A DNA stretch of 64,000 nt from Solimonas terrae (GTDB taxonomy: Bacteria > Pseudomonadota > Gammaproteobacteria > Nevskiales > Nevskiaceae). This document shows, piece after piece, positions 1 to 8,504 of the stretch. Below the pieces are notes generated by a model. That model ran no database searches, was not told the DNA's origin, and worked only from the letters and a program-made list of their open reading frames with translations. The number at the start of each line of letters is the position of its first letter. Position 1 is the stretch's first letter. A program made the position numbers and the translations under genes. The stretch is from positions 124,001 through 188,000 of the forward strand of contig NZ_JAAMOW010000001.1 in the NCBI RefSeq assembly GCF_011067135.1. The letters run 5' to 3'.

Positions 1-530
1 AGGCGAACGTCAAGACCTATCTGCGCCGCCTGAAGCGCGCGACGCGCAACCCCGGGTTCGGCAAGACCTTCAACGATCTGGTGTGGACGGACGGATTCCG
101 TCGCGCGGCGGCCGACTATGCCGAGACGACGACGCGCGCCGGCAGCCGCGGCTACCTGTACGTCATGGATGTGCCCATGCGTTTCGCCGGCAAATCGCTG
201 CCGTCGAGCCACGGCATCGATCTGGCGCTGACGTTCAATGTCGGCGACGACCCCGGGCACACCGTGCCGGCCTTCGCCGATCACCCCCGCGCCGACGCCC
301 TGGCGCGGCGCTGGGTGGCGATGCTCGGGCATTTCGCGCGGCACGGAGAACCCGGTCCGTCGCTCGGCGAATGGCCGGTCTACGCGCCGGGCCGACGCGC
401 ATCCAAGCGCGTCGACTGCGACGACTGCCGCGTGCAGGACGACGCCGAGGCGCTGTTCCGCGAGGCGGTCTGGGTGCACGCGCCGGAGGCATCGGGCATG
501 CCCGAGCTGCCGGTCTCCGCCACATCCTGA
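1..530 (+). CDS. Type B carboxylesterase, C-terminal fragment (5' end outside window)
   Basis: The reading frame is open from the window edge and ends at TGA 528-530, so only about the last 175 residues are present. The segment SHGIDLALTFN resembles the catalytic-histidine region of type B carboxylesterases (usually H-x-x-D-x-x-x-x-F); the nucleophile and acid regions would lie upstream. The frame following it is a sugar symporter (gap 19 bases), then beta-mannosidase, isomerase and an SGNH esterase on the same strand, so it probably removes acyl groups from the sugar that these genes use. The assignment rests on one motif plus general resemblance and context. Signal peptide and full length cannot be judged. 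Confidence 0.72.
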   Translation, partial: ANVKTYLRRLKRATRNPGFGKTFNDLVWTDGFRRAAADYAETTTRAGSRGYLYVMDVPMRFAGKSLPSSHGIDLALTFNVGDDPGHTVPAFADHPRADALARRWVAMLGHFARHGEPGPSLGEWPVYAPGRRASKRVDCDDCRVQDDAEALFREAVWVHAPEASGMPELPVSATS

Positions 531-549
531 ATCGACGGGTCACGTCATC

Positions 550-1968
550 ATGCAGATCAGTCACGACAAGCTGTCGTTTCGCACGAAGTTTTCGTACGGG
601 CTCGGCACGCTCGCTTTCGGCATCAAGGACCACGGCTTCAACGTGCTCCTGATGCTCTACTACAACCAGGTCATCGGCCTGCCGGCCGCGTCGGTCGGGC
701 TGATGATCATGCTGGCGATGATCGTCGATGCCGTGGCCGATCCGCTGATCGGGCATCTGTCGGACCGCACCCGCACGCGCTGGGGGCGACGTCACCCGTT
801 CATGTACGGCTCGGCGATTCCGGTGGCCGTGGCCTACTTCCTGCTGTGGCTGCCTCCGCACGGCAGCCAGGCGCTGCAGCTCACGTATCTGCTGATCCTC
901 TCGGTTGCCGTACGGGTCGCGATCAGCTGTTACGAGATTCCCTCGTCGGCGCTGATGTCCGAGTTCTCGTCCGATTACGAGGAGCGCACCAGCCTCTCGA
1001 CGTACCGCACCGTGTTCTTCGCCCTCGGTACCGTCATCATGTCGCTGCTGGTGTTCAAGGTGTTGCTGCTGCCGACTGCCGAGCAGCCGGTCGGTCAGCT
1101 CAATGCCGCCGGGTATGCGCGCTACGCCACGGTCTCGGCGGTGCTGATGGCGTTCGCCATCCTGATTTCGGCACTCGGTACGCACAAGCGGATTCCGACC
1201 CTGAGCAAGCCCTTGCCCGTGAGTGAGCACAGCGGCCTGTTCGGTGGCCTGCGCGCCTTGCTGACCGACCGCCCCTACGTCAGCGTGCTGCTTTGCGGCT
1301 TCATGTTCGCCGTGGCTGCGGGTCTGGCGGCGACGCTGGGGGTCTACATCTCGACCTACTTCTGGCGCCTCGGCGCAGCCGATCTGGGGACCATCGGTGC
1401 CAGCGCCGGCGGCGGCCTGATCCTGGCGCTCGCGATCCTGCAGTTCACGCGCCGGTACAGCAAGAAGCACATCGCCGTGAGTCTGTTTTCCGTTGCCCTG
1501 GTGGCCATCGTCCTGCCGGTCGCTCTGGGCTTGCCGGGATGGATGCCGCGGGACCCGGGCCGGCTGGTGCCGATTCTGATCGCCAGCACGCTCGTCACCA
1601 CTGCCGCCGTGCTCGCCGCCGCGGTGGTCAGCCTGTCGATGGTCGCCGACGTGGCCGATCACCTCGATCTCAAGACCGGCCGGCGCATGGAAGGTCTCAT
1701 GTTCGCGGCATCGGTGATGGTCAACAAGGCCGTGTCCGGGGTCGGCGTGTTCCTGTCCGGCGTGGTGCTGTCGGCGATCCACTTTCCCGAAAAGGCCGAT
1801 CCCGCGACCGTCGACCCGGCGATCGTCAATGAAATGACCCTGGTCGCCGCGGTCTGCATGGGCGTGTTCGCGACCCTCGCGATTCTCATCCTGCAGTTCT
1901 ATCCGATCACGCGCGAGAGCCACCAACGCACGATCGAGGCACTGAAGTTGCGGCGCGCGCCGGCCTGA
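550..1968 (+). CDS. GPH-family (MelB-like) sugar:cation symporter, MFS fold
   Basis: A 472-residue polytopic membrane protein. Residues about 60-83 hold the loop D-x-V-A-D-P-L-I-G-H-L-S-D-R-T-R-T-R-W-G, which is diagnostic for glycoside-pentoside-hexuronide:cation symporters; the first Asp and the RTRWGRR loop are the usual hallmarks. About 12 hydrophobic helices can be followed along the sequence. ATG 550 was chosen because MQISHDKLSFRTKFSYGLG is a typical GPH N-terminus; an open frame extends upstream but has no transporter-like sequence. It lies between an esterase fragment and beta-mannosidase (gap 79 bases), so its cargo is probably the mannoside or its deacylated product, carried across the inner membrane. 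The substrate is inferred from neighbours only. Confidence 0.85.
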   Translation: MQISHDKLSFRTKFSYGLGTLAFGIKDHGFNVLLMLYYNQVIGLPAASVGLMIMLAMIVDAVADPLIGHLSDRTRTRWGRRHPFMYGSAIPVAVAYFLLWLPPHGSQALQLTYLLILSVAVRVAISCYEIPSSALMSEFSSDYEERTSLSTYRTVFFALGTVIMSLLVFKVLLLPTAEQPVGQLNAAGYARYATVSAVLMAFAILISALGTHKRIPTLSKPLPVSEHSGLFGGLRALLTDRPYVSVLLCGFMFAVAAGLAATLGVYISTYFWRLGAADLGTIGASAGGGLILALAILQFTRRYSKKHIAVSLFSVALVAIVLPVALGLPGWMPRDPGRLVPILIASTLVTTAAVLAAAVVSLSMVADVADHLDLKTGRRMEGLMFAASVMVNKAVSGVGVFLSGVVLSAIHFPEKADPATVDPAIVNEMTLVAAVCMGVFATLAILILQFYPITRESHQRTIEALKLRRAPA

Positions 1969-2047
1969 TCCGGCGCCGCCGGAGCGGGCCGAAAAATCCA
2001 CTGACTGAATCCGGCGTCGCGAGTCCGCGCGCCGATGGCGAGACGAC

Positions 2048-4591
2048 ATGCACGACGTACCATCCGACCATTCGCTCACTCACTGGGAGATCCTCGACTG
2101 CGATCCCGGCAAGGGACAACCGCAGGCTCTGCAGCGCGGCGGCGCCGGGTGGATCGCCGCGACCGCGCCGGGCGACACCTATCTCGCGCTGCATCAGGCC
2201 GGGCGCCTGCCGCATCCGTACGCCGACGGTGGCGAGGCGCAGTGCGCCTGGGTGCGCGATCGCGAATGGTGGTGGCGGACTTCGTTCGAGACTGCCGCAG
2301 TCGGCGCGGGTGAGCGCCTGCAACTGTGTTTCGAAGGGCTCGACACCTACGCGACGATCTGGCTCGACGGCGTCGAGATCGCGCGCTCCGACAACATGTT
2401 CGTGCCCGTGACGATCGACATGAAAGCGCACGCCAGGGCAGACGGCGTGCACGTGTTGCTGCTGCGATTCGATCCGCCGGCCTTGCGGGTTGCCGACCGC
2501 GAGCCGCCGAGCTGGCCGATCGCATCGGAAGCGACGCGGGCCTCGAAGCGGGCGCTGCATCGCAAGGCGCAGTACGGCTGGGGCTGGGACTGGGGCCCCG
2601 ATCTGCCGACCGTCGGCATCTGGCGGCCGGTGACGCTGCGGCGACGCACGCAGGCCGCGCTCGAAGACCTGCGCTTCTCGACGCTGGCGATCGCGCCGTC
2701 GGCGATGGTCGAGATCGAAACATCGATCGCGGTATTCGATGCGTCGCAGCCCGGCGAGCTGACGCTGCGCCTGCTTGCCCCGTCCGGTGCCTGCGTGGCG
2801 TCCGAGCGCAAGCCGGTCGCGGCGGACGGGCGAGGCGTGATCACCACGCGCTTCGGGATTGCCGATCCGCAACTCTGGTGGACGCCGGAGCTCGGCGAGG
2901 CGCCGCTGTACCGGGTCGACGCCAGCCTGCGCGTCGGCGCGAACGTCGTCGATCGCAAGACGCTCGACGTCGGCCTGCGCACGATCGAACTCGACACGTC
3001 GGCCGATCCCGACGAGCCCGGTTGCGACTACTTCCGTTTCATCCTCAACGGCGTGCCGATCTTCTGTCGCGGCATGAACTGGATTCCGGCAAGCGCCTTC
3101 ATCGGTGCGGTCGAACCCGCAGACTACGAACGATCGCTGCGCGCCGCCGCCGACGCCAACATGAACATGGTGCGCGTCTGGGGCGGGGGCGTATACGAGC
3201 CGGATGCGTTCTACCGGATCTGCGATCGCCTCGGTCTGCTGGTCTGGCAGGACTTCATGTTCGCGTGCTCGCCGTATCCGGACGACGATCCGCATTTCAC
3301 CGCGAGTGTGCAGCATGAAGTCGAGGAACAGGTGCGGCGGCTGCGCAACCATCCGTCGCTGGCGCTGTGGTGTGGCAACAACGAAGGGCAGGTCCTGCAC
3401 CAGTTCGTCAATCTGCGCACCGGTGGCGACGCGCCGTATCCGGGCGACCGCCTGTTCGAGTCGCTGATTCCGGCCGTGCTGCAGCGTCTCGATCCGGAAA
3501 CTCCATATCGGCCGGGCAGTCCGTACGGCAAGCCGGTCCACAACAGCATGCGCGCCGGCGACGTCCACAACTGGACGGTCTGGCACGGTGCACCGCCGAT
3601 TCCGGATGACAAGCCGGTCGGCGCCTTCGGTGTCACCCCGGAGGGCGTGGCCTACATGCGCTACAGCGAAGACCGCGCGCGCTTCGTCAGTGAATTCGGC
3701 ATCCAGGCTTCGCCGGATCGCGCGACGCTTGAAGCCTGGTCCGGTGAAGGACTGACGCTGGATTCGGATCGCTTTCTCGATCGCATCAAGGATCACCCCA
3801 AGGACAAGGTCAACGCGATGCTGGTGACGACCACCGGCCTGCCGACGACGCTGGATCAGTACATCGGCTATACGCAGCTCGTGCAGGCCGAAGGCCTGAA
3901 GTTCGGCATCGAGCATTACCGGCGCCGCAAGCCGCATTGCGCCGGCACCCTGATCTGGCAGCACAACGACAGCTGGCCCGGCATCAGCTGGAGCCTCGTC
4001 GACTACGAAGGGCGGCCCAAGCCGGCCTGGCACTACGTGAGGCGCGCGTACGCGCCGCTGCTGGCGTCGTTCCGCCAGCGCGACGACGGCAGCGTCGAGC
4101 TGTGGCTGAGCAATGACTTCAATCGTCCGGTGACGGTCAAGGCCAGGCTGCGGCTGATGTCGCTGCAGGGCCAGAGCCTGTGGCATGAGGACCTTGCCGG
4201 CACGGCGGCGGCCAACAGCTCGGCGATCGTCTGGTCGGCACCGGCGGCACGGCTCGGAACCGGCAATGACCGCGTGCTGCTCGTGCGTTCCGATGATTTC
4301 CACGGCAACGAGCTGCTGTTCGCGCCATTCAGGGAACTGGCGCTGCCGGCGCGCGCGCCGGCTTTCGAGGTCAGGTGCCTGGACGACGGCGCGCTCGACA
4401 TCACGCTGTCGGCGTCCTGCTACCAGCATTTCGTGCAGCTGCGCCTTGCCGCAGCCAAGGCCAGTCTGTCCGACAACTGCTTTGCGATGCATGCCGGCGA
4501 ACAGCGACGCGTGATCGCCCGCGCCGATCGCCCATTGAGCGCGGACGAGCTGGCGGTCGACTGTTTCAATCTTCGGGAGCAATCGCAATGA
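2048..4591 (+). CDS. Beta-mannosidase, glycoside hydrolase family 2
   Basis: 847 residues, the usual length for GH2 beta-mannosidases. It hydrolyses terminal non-reducing beta-D-mannose residues. The N-terminal jelly-roll domain shows the WWWR...F and GLDTYATIWLDG segments, followed by YGWGWDWGPDLPT, typical of the mannosidase branch. The TIM barrel holds the acid/base in W-C-G-N-N-E (Glu446) and the nucleophile in F-V-S-E-F-G (Glu549). No signal peptide is visible, so the enzyme is probably cytoplasmic and works on imported substrate. Its stop codon overlaps the start of the isomerase gene (ATGA), so the two are translationally coupled. Together they would turn a beta-mannoside into mannose and then fructose. 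Confidence 0.93.
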   Translation: MHDVPSDHSLTHWEILDCDPGKGQPQALQRGGAGWIAATAPGDTYLALHQAGRLPHPYADGGEAQCAWVRDREWWWRTSFETAAVGAGERLQLCFEGLDTYATIWLDGVEIARSDNMFVPVTIDMKAHARADGVHVLLLRFDPPALRVADREPPSWPIASEATRASKRALHRKAQYGWGWDWGPDLPTVGIWRPVTLRRRTQAALEDLRFSTLAIAPSAMVEIETSIAVFDASQPGELTLRLLAPSGACVASERKPVAADGRGVITTRFGIADPQLWWTPELGEAPLYRVDASLRVGANVVDRKTLDVGLRTIELDTSADPDEPGCDYFRFILNGVPIFCRGMNWIPASAFIGAVEPADYERSLRAAADANMNMVRVWGGGVYEPDAFYRICDRLGLLVWQDFMFACSPYPDDDPHFTASVQHEVEEQVRRLRNHPSLALWCGNNEGQVLHQFVNLRTGGDAPYPGDRLFESLIPAVLQRLDPETPYRPGSPYGKPVHNSMRAGDVHNWTVWHGAPPIPDDKPVGAFGVTPEGVAYMRYSEDRARFVSEFGIQASPDRATLEAWSGEGLTLDSDRFLDRIKDHPKDKVNAMLVTTTGLPTTLDQYIGYTQLVQAEGLKFGIEHYRRRKPHCAGTLIWQHNDSWPGISWSLVDYEGRPKPAWHYVRRAYAPLLASFRQRDDGSVELWLSNDFNRPVTVKARLRLMSLQGQSLWHEDLAGTAAANSSAIVWSAPAARLGTGNDRVLLVRSDDFHGNELLFAPFRELALPARAPAFEVRCLDDGALDITLSASCYQHFVQLRLAAAKASLSDNCFAMHAGEQRRVIARADRPLSADELAVDCFNLREQSQ

Positions 4592-5817
4592 CGCGCGCCG
4601 AACTGCCACCGCAGCCCATGACGTGTCTGAAGGGCGAGATCGAGCGGATCATGTCGTTCTATCACCCGCGCTGCATCGACCCGGCGGGTGGATATTTCCA
4701 GTTCTTCAACCCGGACGGCTCGGTGCACGATGCCGGTACCCGGCATCTGGTCAGCAGCGCGCGCATGAGCTTCAACCATGCCGTCGCGTTCGAACATCTG
4801 CAGCAGGCGCAGCATGCCGATGCGGTGCGCCACGGCCTGACATTCCTGCGGCGTGCGCATCGCCGGCCGCGGCCCGGCGGTTATGCCTGGATCCTGCGCG
4901 ATGGCCGCATCCACGATGCAAGCAACCACTGCTACGGCCTGGCGTTCGTGATGCTGGCCTATGCGAAGGCGATGGCGGTCGGCATCGAAGACACGCGCGC
5001 CGACCTCGCCGACACCTGGAACCTGCTGGAGGCGCATTTCTGGGAACCGCGGCACGGCCTCTACGCCGACGAAGCGACGGCCGACTGGGTCGTCTCGCCG
5101 TATCGTGGCCAGAACGCCAACATGCATCTGTGCGAAGCGTTCATCGCAGCCTGGCGCGCGAGTGGCGAATCGCGTTTTCTGGACCGCGCCGCGCTGCTGG
5201 CGCACAACATGGTGCTGCGGCAGGCCGAGCAGTGCCGCGGTCAGATCTGGGAACACTATCGCCGCGACTGGCACATCGACTGGGACTACAACCGCAACGA
5301 TCGCTCCAACATCTTCCGTCCATGGGGGCTGCAGCCCGGTCATCAGATCGAATGGGCGAAACTGCTGCTGCAGCTGGATCGGCATGCACCCGAGGCCTGG
5401 CGTCTCGAACGCGCATGCAGGCTTTTCACGACCGCGGTCGAACTGGCCTGGGACCCGCTGCACGGCGGACTCATCTACGGCTACGACCCGGACGGCAAAC
5501 CGTACGACTGCGACAAGTACAGCTGGGTGCAGGCCGAAGCGATGACCACGGCCGCGCTGTTGCACGTCCGCACCGGCGAATCGGCGTTCGGCGACTGGCA
5601 CGAGCGCATCGCCGCGTACTGCCGGCAGAACTTCGTCGATCCGGCGACCGGTTGCTGGTATCGCATCCGCCATCCAGACAACAGCGAAAAACCGGAGCCC
5701 GGCGCGTTCTCCGGGCTGACCGACTATCACACGCTGAGCGCCTATTCGGATCTGATCCAGAGCGGATGCGAACCGGCCGGCACCGACATCCCGATCAAGA
5801 CTGGAGCAAAGCCGTGA
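4588..5817 (+). CDS. AGE-family sugar isomerase/epimerase, probably D-mannose isomerase
   Basis: 409 residues with the (alpha/alpha)6-barrel pattern of the N-acylglucosamine 2-epimerase family. Recognisable segments are FFNPDG near residue 34, ASNHCYGLAFVMLAYA near 112, and RPWGLQPGHQIEWAKLLL near 245-262, where the His of QPGHQ is one of the conserved catalytic histidines of mannose/aldose-ketose isomerases. The absence of any amino-sugar gene and the ATGA overlap with beta-mannosidase favour D-mannose to D-fructose isomerisation over GlcNAc epimerisation. The start at 4588 is fixed by the overlap; the open frame upstream runs inside the mannosidase gene. Cytoplasmic. Exact substrate is inference. 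Confidence 0.85.
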   Translation: MTRAELPPQPMTCLKGEIERIMSFYHPRCIDPAGGYFQFFNPDGSVHDAGTRHLVSSARMSFNHAVAFEHLQQAQHADAVRHGLTFLRRAHRRPRPGGYAWILRDGRIHDASNHCYGLAFVMLAYAKAMAVGIEDTRADLADTWNLLEAHFWEPRHGLYADEATADWVVSPYRGQNANMHLCEAFIAAWRASGESRFLDRAALLAHNMVLRQAEQCRGQIWEHYRRDWHIDWDYNRNDRSNIFRPWGLQPGHQIEWAKLLLQLDRHAPEAWRLERACRLFTTAVELAWDPLHGGLIYGYDPDGKPYDCDKYSWVQAEAMTTAALLHVRTGESAFGDWHERIAAYCRQNFVDPATGCWYRIRHPDNSEKPEPGAFSGLTDYHTLSAYSDLIQSGCEPAGTDIPIKTGAKP

Positions 5818-6419
5818 AGAGATTGCTGCGCGCGCTGACTGAACGCCTGGGCCGGAAATTCCTCGCGGCGTGCCGAAGCGGCATCGACGTGATCGCGCAA
5901 GCGAACGGCGGCGGCGTCGTGTTTCTCGGCGACAGCCTCACGCATCTGGGGCGCTTCGATCTGATGTTCCCACGCACCATGACCCGCAACCTCGGCATCG
6001 GCGGCGAATGCAGCCATCACATCCTCGCGCGCCTCGATCCGGTCGTCCGTATCAATCCGGAAAAGCTGTTTCTCCTGATCGGAACCAATGATCTCGGCTC
6101 GGACGTGCCGGCGTCCGCAATCGCCGCCAATGTCGGCGCGATTCTCGACCGCCTGAAGCGGGAGCTGCCCGGCTGTACCCTGCATCTGCAAGGCCTCATG
6201 CCGCGCCAGAGGAAGTTCGCGCCGCGCATCCAGGCGCTCAACGCGGCATACGAGCGGCTCGCGGCCGAGCGGGGCATTGCCTACATCGACCTCTATCCGT
6301 CCTTCGACGACGGCAGCGGCGAGCTGGTGGCCGATTACAGCTACGACAGGCTGCATCTCAGCGGCGCCGGCTACGCGATCTGGCGCGATCTCCTGCGCCC
6401 TTTCGTGGAAGCGCCGTAG
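5814..6419 (+). CDS. SGNH/GDSL-family esterase
   Basis: 201 residues with the blocks of SGNH hydrolases: block I G-D-S-L-T (nucleophile Ser), the block II Gly in N-L-G-I-G-G, block III G-T-N-D (oxyanion Asn), and block V D-R-L-H-L-S-x-x-G-Y with the catalytic Asp and His. The start is GTG 5814, overlapping the previous stop as GTGA with GGAG seven bases upstream. Small cytoplasmic SGNH enzymes of this kind often remove acetyl or other short acyl groups from sugars. Being the third gene of a coupled trio with beta-mannosidase and a mannose isomerase, it is a good candidate for deacylating an acyl-mannoside. No signal peptide is seen. Confidence 0.87.
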   Translation: MKRLLRALTERLGRKFLAACRSGIDVIAQANGGGVVFLGDSLTHLGRFDLMFPRTMTRNLGIGGECSHHILARLDPVVRINPEKLFLLIGTNDLGSDVPASAIAANVGAILDRLKRELPGCTLHLQGLMPRQRKFAPRIQALNAAYERLAAERGIAYIDLYPSFDDGSGELVADYSYDRLHLSGAGYAIWRDLLRPFVEAP

Positions 6420-6427
6420 CGGCGCGT

Positions 6428-6483
6428 GCAGACGCCGGCGCCGGGCCGGCTGGCCGGCCGGCCGACGCCACCCATGCGTCTGC
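6428..6483. terminator. GC-rich stem-loop between convergent genes (possible bidirectional terminator)
   Basis: An 8-base perfect inverted repeat (GCAGACGC at 6428-6435, GCGTCTGC at 6476-6483) encloses a further self-complementary run of GGCC/CCGG blocks. It lies exactly between the convergent SGNH esterase and riboflavin synthase genes. No T-run follows on either strand, so termination is inferred from position and structure. Confidence 0.4.
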
Positions 6484-6487
6484 CCGA

Positions 6488-7204
6488 TCAGGGAAGCCGG
6501 GAGATGCGGCCTTCCGGCAATTCGATCAGCTCATCCAGCGTCAGGCCTTTTTCCTGCAGCAGGGCCTCGAGCAGCGGCTGCAGCTTGCCCAGCGATTCAC
6601 GCACCGTGTCGCGCACGGTGTCGACCACGACCTGCGTGCCTCGTTCGATTTCGATGTTCAGGCTGTCGCCGACCTGCTTGCCGTCCAGCGTCGTGACCCG
6701 GCGCGTTTCGGGAATCAGCCAGACCTCGAACCAGCCTTGCCGCTTGTCGCATTCGGATACCGTCAGGCTCGCGCCGTTGACGGCGATATAGCCCTTCGCG
6801 AACACGTAGCGACGGAAGGTTTCCGGGATCGCGATTCTCAGCGACTTGTTGCCGCCGGCCTCATTGATGGTTTCGATGACGGCCGAGAAGTCGACATGCC
6901 CGGACAGCGGATGACCGCCGATCTCGGCGCCGTCACGCGCCGCGCGTTCGACATTGACGAGGTCGCCCACCGCGTAGCGGCCGAGTGTGGTCACGACCAG
7001 GCTTTGCAGCACCACGTCGAAGGCCGCGCGTGTCGGCGAGTGGATGTGCGTGACGGTCAGACAGGTGCCGTCGACCGACACGCTGGCGCCGATCGCCAGG
7101 CCCTCGCAGAAGCCGTCGGGAAAATCGAGCACGAAAGAGCGGATGCCGTCGCGATCCTGCACGGACGTGATGCGGGCGACGCCGCCGACGATGCCGGTGA
7201 ACAT
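6488..7204 (-). CDS. ribE: Riboflavin synthase, alpha-type
   Basis: 238 residues. It catalyses dismutation of two 6,7-dimethyl-8-ribityllumazine molecules to riboflavin. The N-terminus MFTGIVGGVARI is diagnostic, and the protein shows the family's internal duplication: V-S-V-D-G-T-C-L-T-V-T in the first lumazine-binding half and I-A-V-N-G-A-S-L-T-V-S in the second, the second half opening with G-H-V-D. It is about 20-35 residues longer than many homologues, with a charged C-terminal helix (about 195-238). AGGAAC lies about seven bases before the start. No other riboflavin gene (ribD, ribBA, ribH) is nearby, so this is an orphan or second copy placed beside an esterase and the inositol genes. 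I see no FMN riboswitch in the 113 bases upstream. Confidence 0.93.
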   Translation of the reverse strand: MFTGIVGGVARITSVQDRDGIRSFVLDFPDGFCEGLAIGASVSVDGTCLTVTHIHSPTRAAFDVVLQSLVVTTLGRYAVGDLVNVERAARDGAEIGGHPLSGHVDFSAVIETINEAGGNKSLRIAIPETFRRYVFAKGYIAVNGASLTVSECDKRQGWFEVWLIPETRRVTTLDGKQVGDSLNIEIERGTQVVVDTVRDTVRESLGKLQPLLEALLQEKGLTLDELIELPEGRISRLP

Positions 7205-7317
7205 GCTGGAGTTCCTGATCGAAAAAATGTGTGGCGCGGCGCCTTGTCTGCCGTGACCGCCGCGTTCACTTTCGCACGAAAATACCGGCGCCGCGATTCG
7301 CGCCGGATACGTCGGCC

Positions 7318-8286
7318 CTAGCGATCGCGGCCGGCGAGAAAAGCCTTGAGCGCGCTCAGGCTGGCCTGCCGCGCCGCCACGGCGATCCTGGCGCTCGGAT
7401 GATAGTCAAAGCCATGCACGGCGCCGGCAAACACATGCAGCTCGGTCGGCACGCCGTCGCGCATCAGGCGTTTCGCGAATTCCAGATTTTCGTCGACGAA
7501 AAGATCCAGCGATCCGGTGCAGATGAATGTCGGTGGCAGACCGCGCAGATGCGCGGCGCGTGCTGCGGCCGCGTACGGCGAGACGGCGTCGCTGCCGGGC
7601 GGCACACCGAGCAGGGATGACCAGCCGAAGTGGTTGCTCTCTCGGTTCCAGATGTAGTCGCCACTGTGGGGATGCGGCTCGCTGGCGCTGCAAGTGCGAT
7701 CGTCGAGCATCGGATACATCATGTGCAGGAACGCCGGCTTGAGTTTTCCGCGATCGCGTGCCGCGAGGCAGAGGCAGGCCGCGAGGCCACCTCCGGCGCT
7801 TTCGCCGACCACGCCGATACGCGCCGGATCGACGGACAGCGATGCAGCGTGCTCGACGATCCACGACAGGGCGCTCATGCAGTCGTCAAGATTGCCGGGA
7901 AACCGGGTTTCCGGTGCCAGACGATAGTCGACCGACACCACGACGCAGCCCAGCATCGCCGCGAGCTGGCGATGCTGGTTCTGGTGGGCGGCAGCGCCGC
8001 CACGAACAAAACCGCCACCGTGGATGTGCAGCAGGCAGCCCATGGCCGCCGTCACCGAGGCGGGCCGATAAACCCGCAAGCCCACCGCGGGAGCGTTGCC
8101 GTCGGCCGACGCGTGCTCGATCGTGCAGCGGACATTGTCCGCTGCGGCGGCCGTCTCGATCGGATACTCCGGCATCGGCGCTTCGCGAAGCGCGCCGAGA
8201 ATGTCCGCGCTGAACGTCGTCGTCGGCAGGGCATCCAGAAGGTCCAGAAGTTCCGGGTCGACCAGGTGCCGGCTGTTGCTGCTCAT
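7318..8286 (-). CDS. HSL-family (family IV) alpha/beta-hydrolase esterase
   Basis: 322 residues. The oxyanion-hole motif H-G-G-G-F is near residue 89 and the nucleophile elbow G-E-S-A-G-G near 162. The acid region is S-L-D-L-F-V-D-E and the catalytic His is in G-A-V-H-G-F-D, so the triad is complete. There is no signal peptide; cytoplasmic. GGAG stands about eight bases before the ATG. The gene diverges from the TonB receptor at 8505, and the region between them carries the two operator-like palindromes that recur before the MFS gene. I therefore infer that it belongs to the inositol regulon and hydrolyses an ester imported by that system. Substrate unknown. Confidence 0.9.
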   Translation of the reverse strand: MSSNSRHLVDPELLDLLDALPTTTFSADILGALREAPMPEYPIETAAAADNVRCTIEHASADGNAPAVGLRVYRPASVTAAMGCLLHIHGGGFVRGGAAAHQNQHRQLAAMLGCVVVSVDYRLAPETRFPGNLDDCMSALSWIVEHAASLSVDPARIGVVGESAGGGLAACLCLAARDRGKLKPAFLHMMYPMLDDRTCSASEPHPHSGDYIWNRESNHFGWSSLLGVPPGSDAVSPYAAAARAAHLRGLPPTFICTGSLDLFVDENLEFAKRLMRDGVPTELHVFAGAVHGFDYHPSARIAVAARQASLSALKAFLAGRDR

Positions 8287-8372
8287 GATTCAGTCTCCGT
8301 CCATATCGGGGTGGCATTCGACACGAGGGTGGCCGTGCCGTGCCTGCCCACCGATCGCGATTGTAATTCGCG

Positions 8373-8378
8373 ATCATA
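8373..8378 (-). promoter_or_regulatory. -10 box for the divergent HSL esterase promoter (tentative)
   Basis: TATGAT on the minus strand, one mismatch from the consensus, would start transcription near 8366 and leave an 80-base leader before the esterase ATG. No good -35 is visible; activation or repression from the adjacent palindromes is possible. Confidence 0.35.
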
Positions 8379-8379
8379 T

Positions 8380-8407
8380 TTGTCAGTATGTCCTAACATA
8401 ATAATAT
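8380..8407 (+). promoter_or_regulatory. Sigma-70-like promoter of the inositol-locus TonB receptor
   Basis: TTGTCA (8380-8385), 16-base spacer, TAATAT (8402-8407); predicted start near 8414. This AT-rich island stands out in a very GC-rich window. Both operator palindromes overlap it, one in the spacer and one across the start site, a layout that suggests repression. Confidence 0.55.
8387..8400. promoter_or_regulatory. Operator-like palindrome, copy 1 (TATGTCCTAACATA)
   Basis: TATGT-N4-ACATA is a perfect dyad. Its centre is 18 bases from that of copy 2, so a dimer at each site would sit on nearly the same helix face. The flanking string TTGTCAGTATGTC is almost repeated (TTGTAAGTATGTC) before the MFS gene. 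The GntR-family protein at 13178 is the likely binder. Confidence 0.6.
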
Positions 8408-8416
8408 GTCCTGACA
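8407..8416. promoter_or_regulatory. Operator-like palindrome, copy 2 (TGTCCTGACA)
   Basis: TGTC-N2-GACA, a perfect dyad apart from the central two bases. It begins on the last base of the -10 box and covers the predicted start site of the TonB receptor gene. Confidence 0.6.
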
Positions 8417-8504
8417 AGACAAGTCGCGGTGAGCGCCGCTGCGGGGCGTGCTTGTCATGCAATGAGACGCTCGCAATTGCCGGACGTCGAGGAGAGATTT
8501 GTCG

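Noticed and set aside
1907-4609. A 900-codon open frame on the minus strand opposite beta-mannosidase
   Set aside because: The GC-rich third codon positions of the real gene keep the antisense frame open. It has no ribosome site or family motif, and the plus strand carries both GH2 catalytic residues.
7205-7317. FMN riboswitch upstream of the riboflavin synthase
   Set aside because: Only 113 bases are available and none of the conserved RFN-element stems can be made out.
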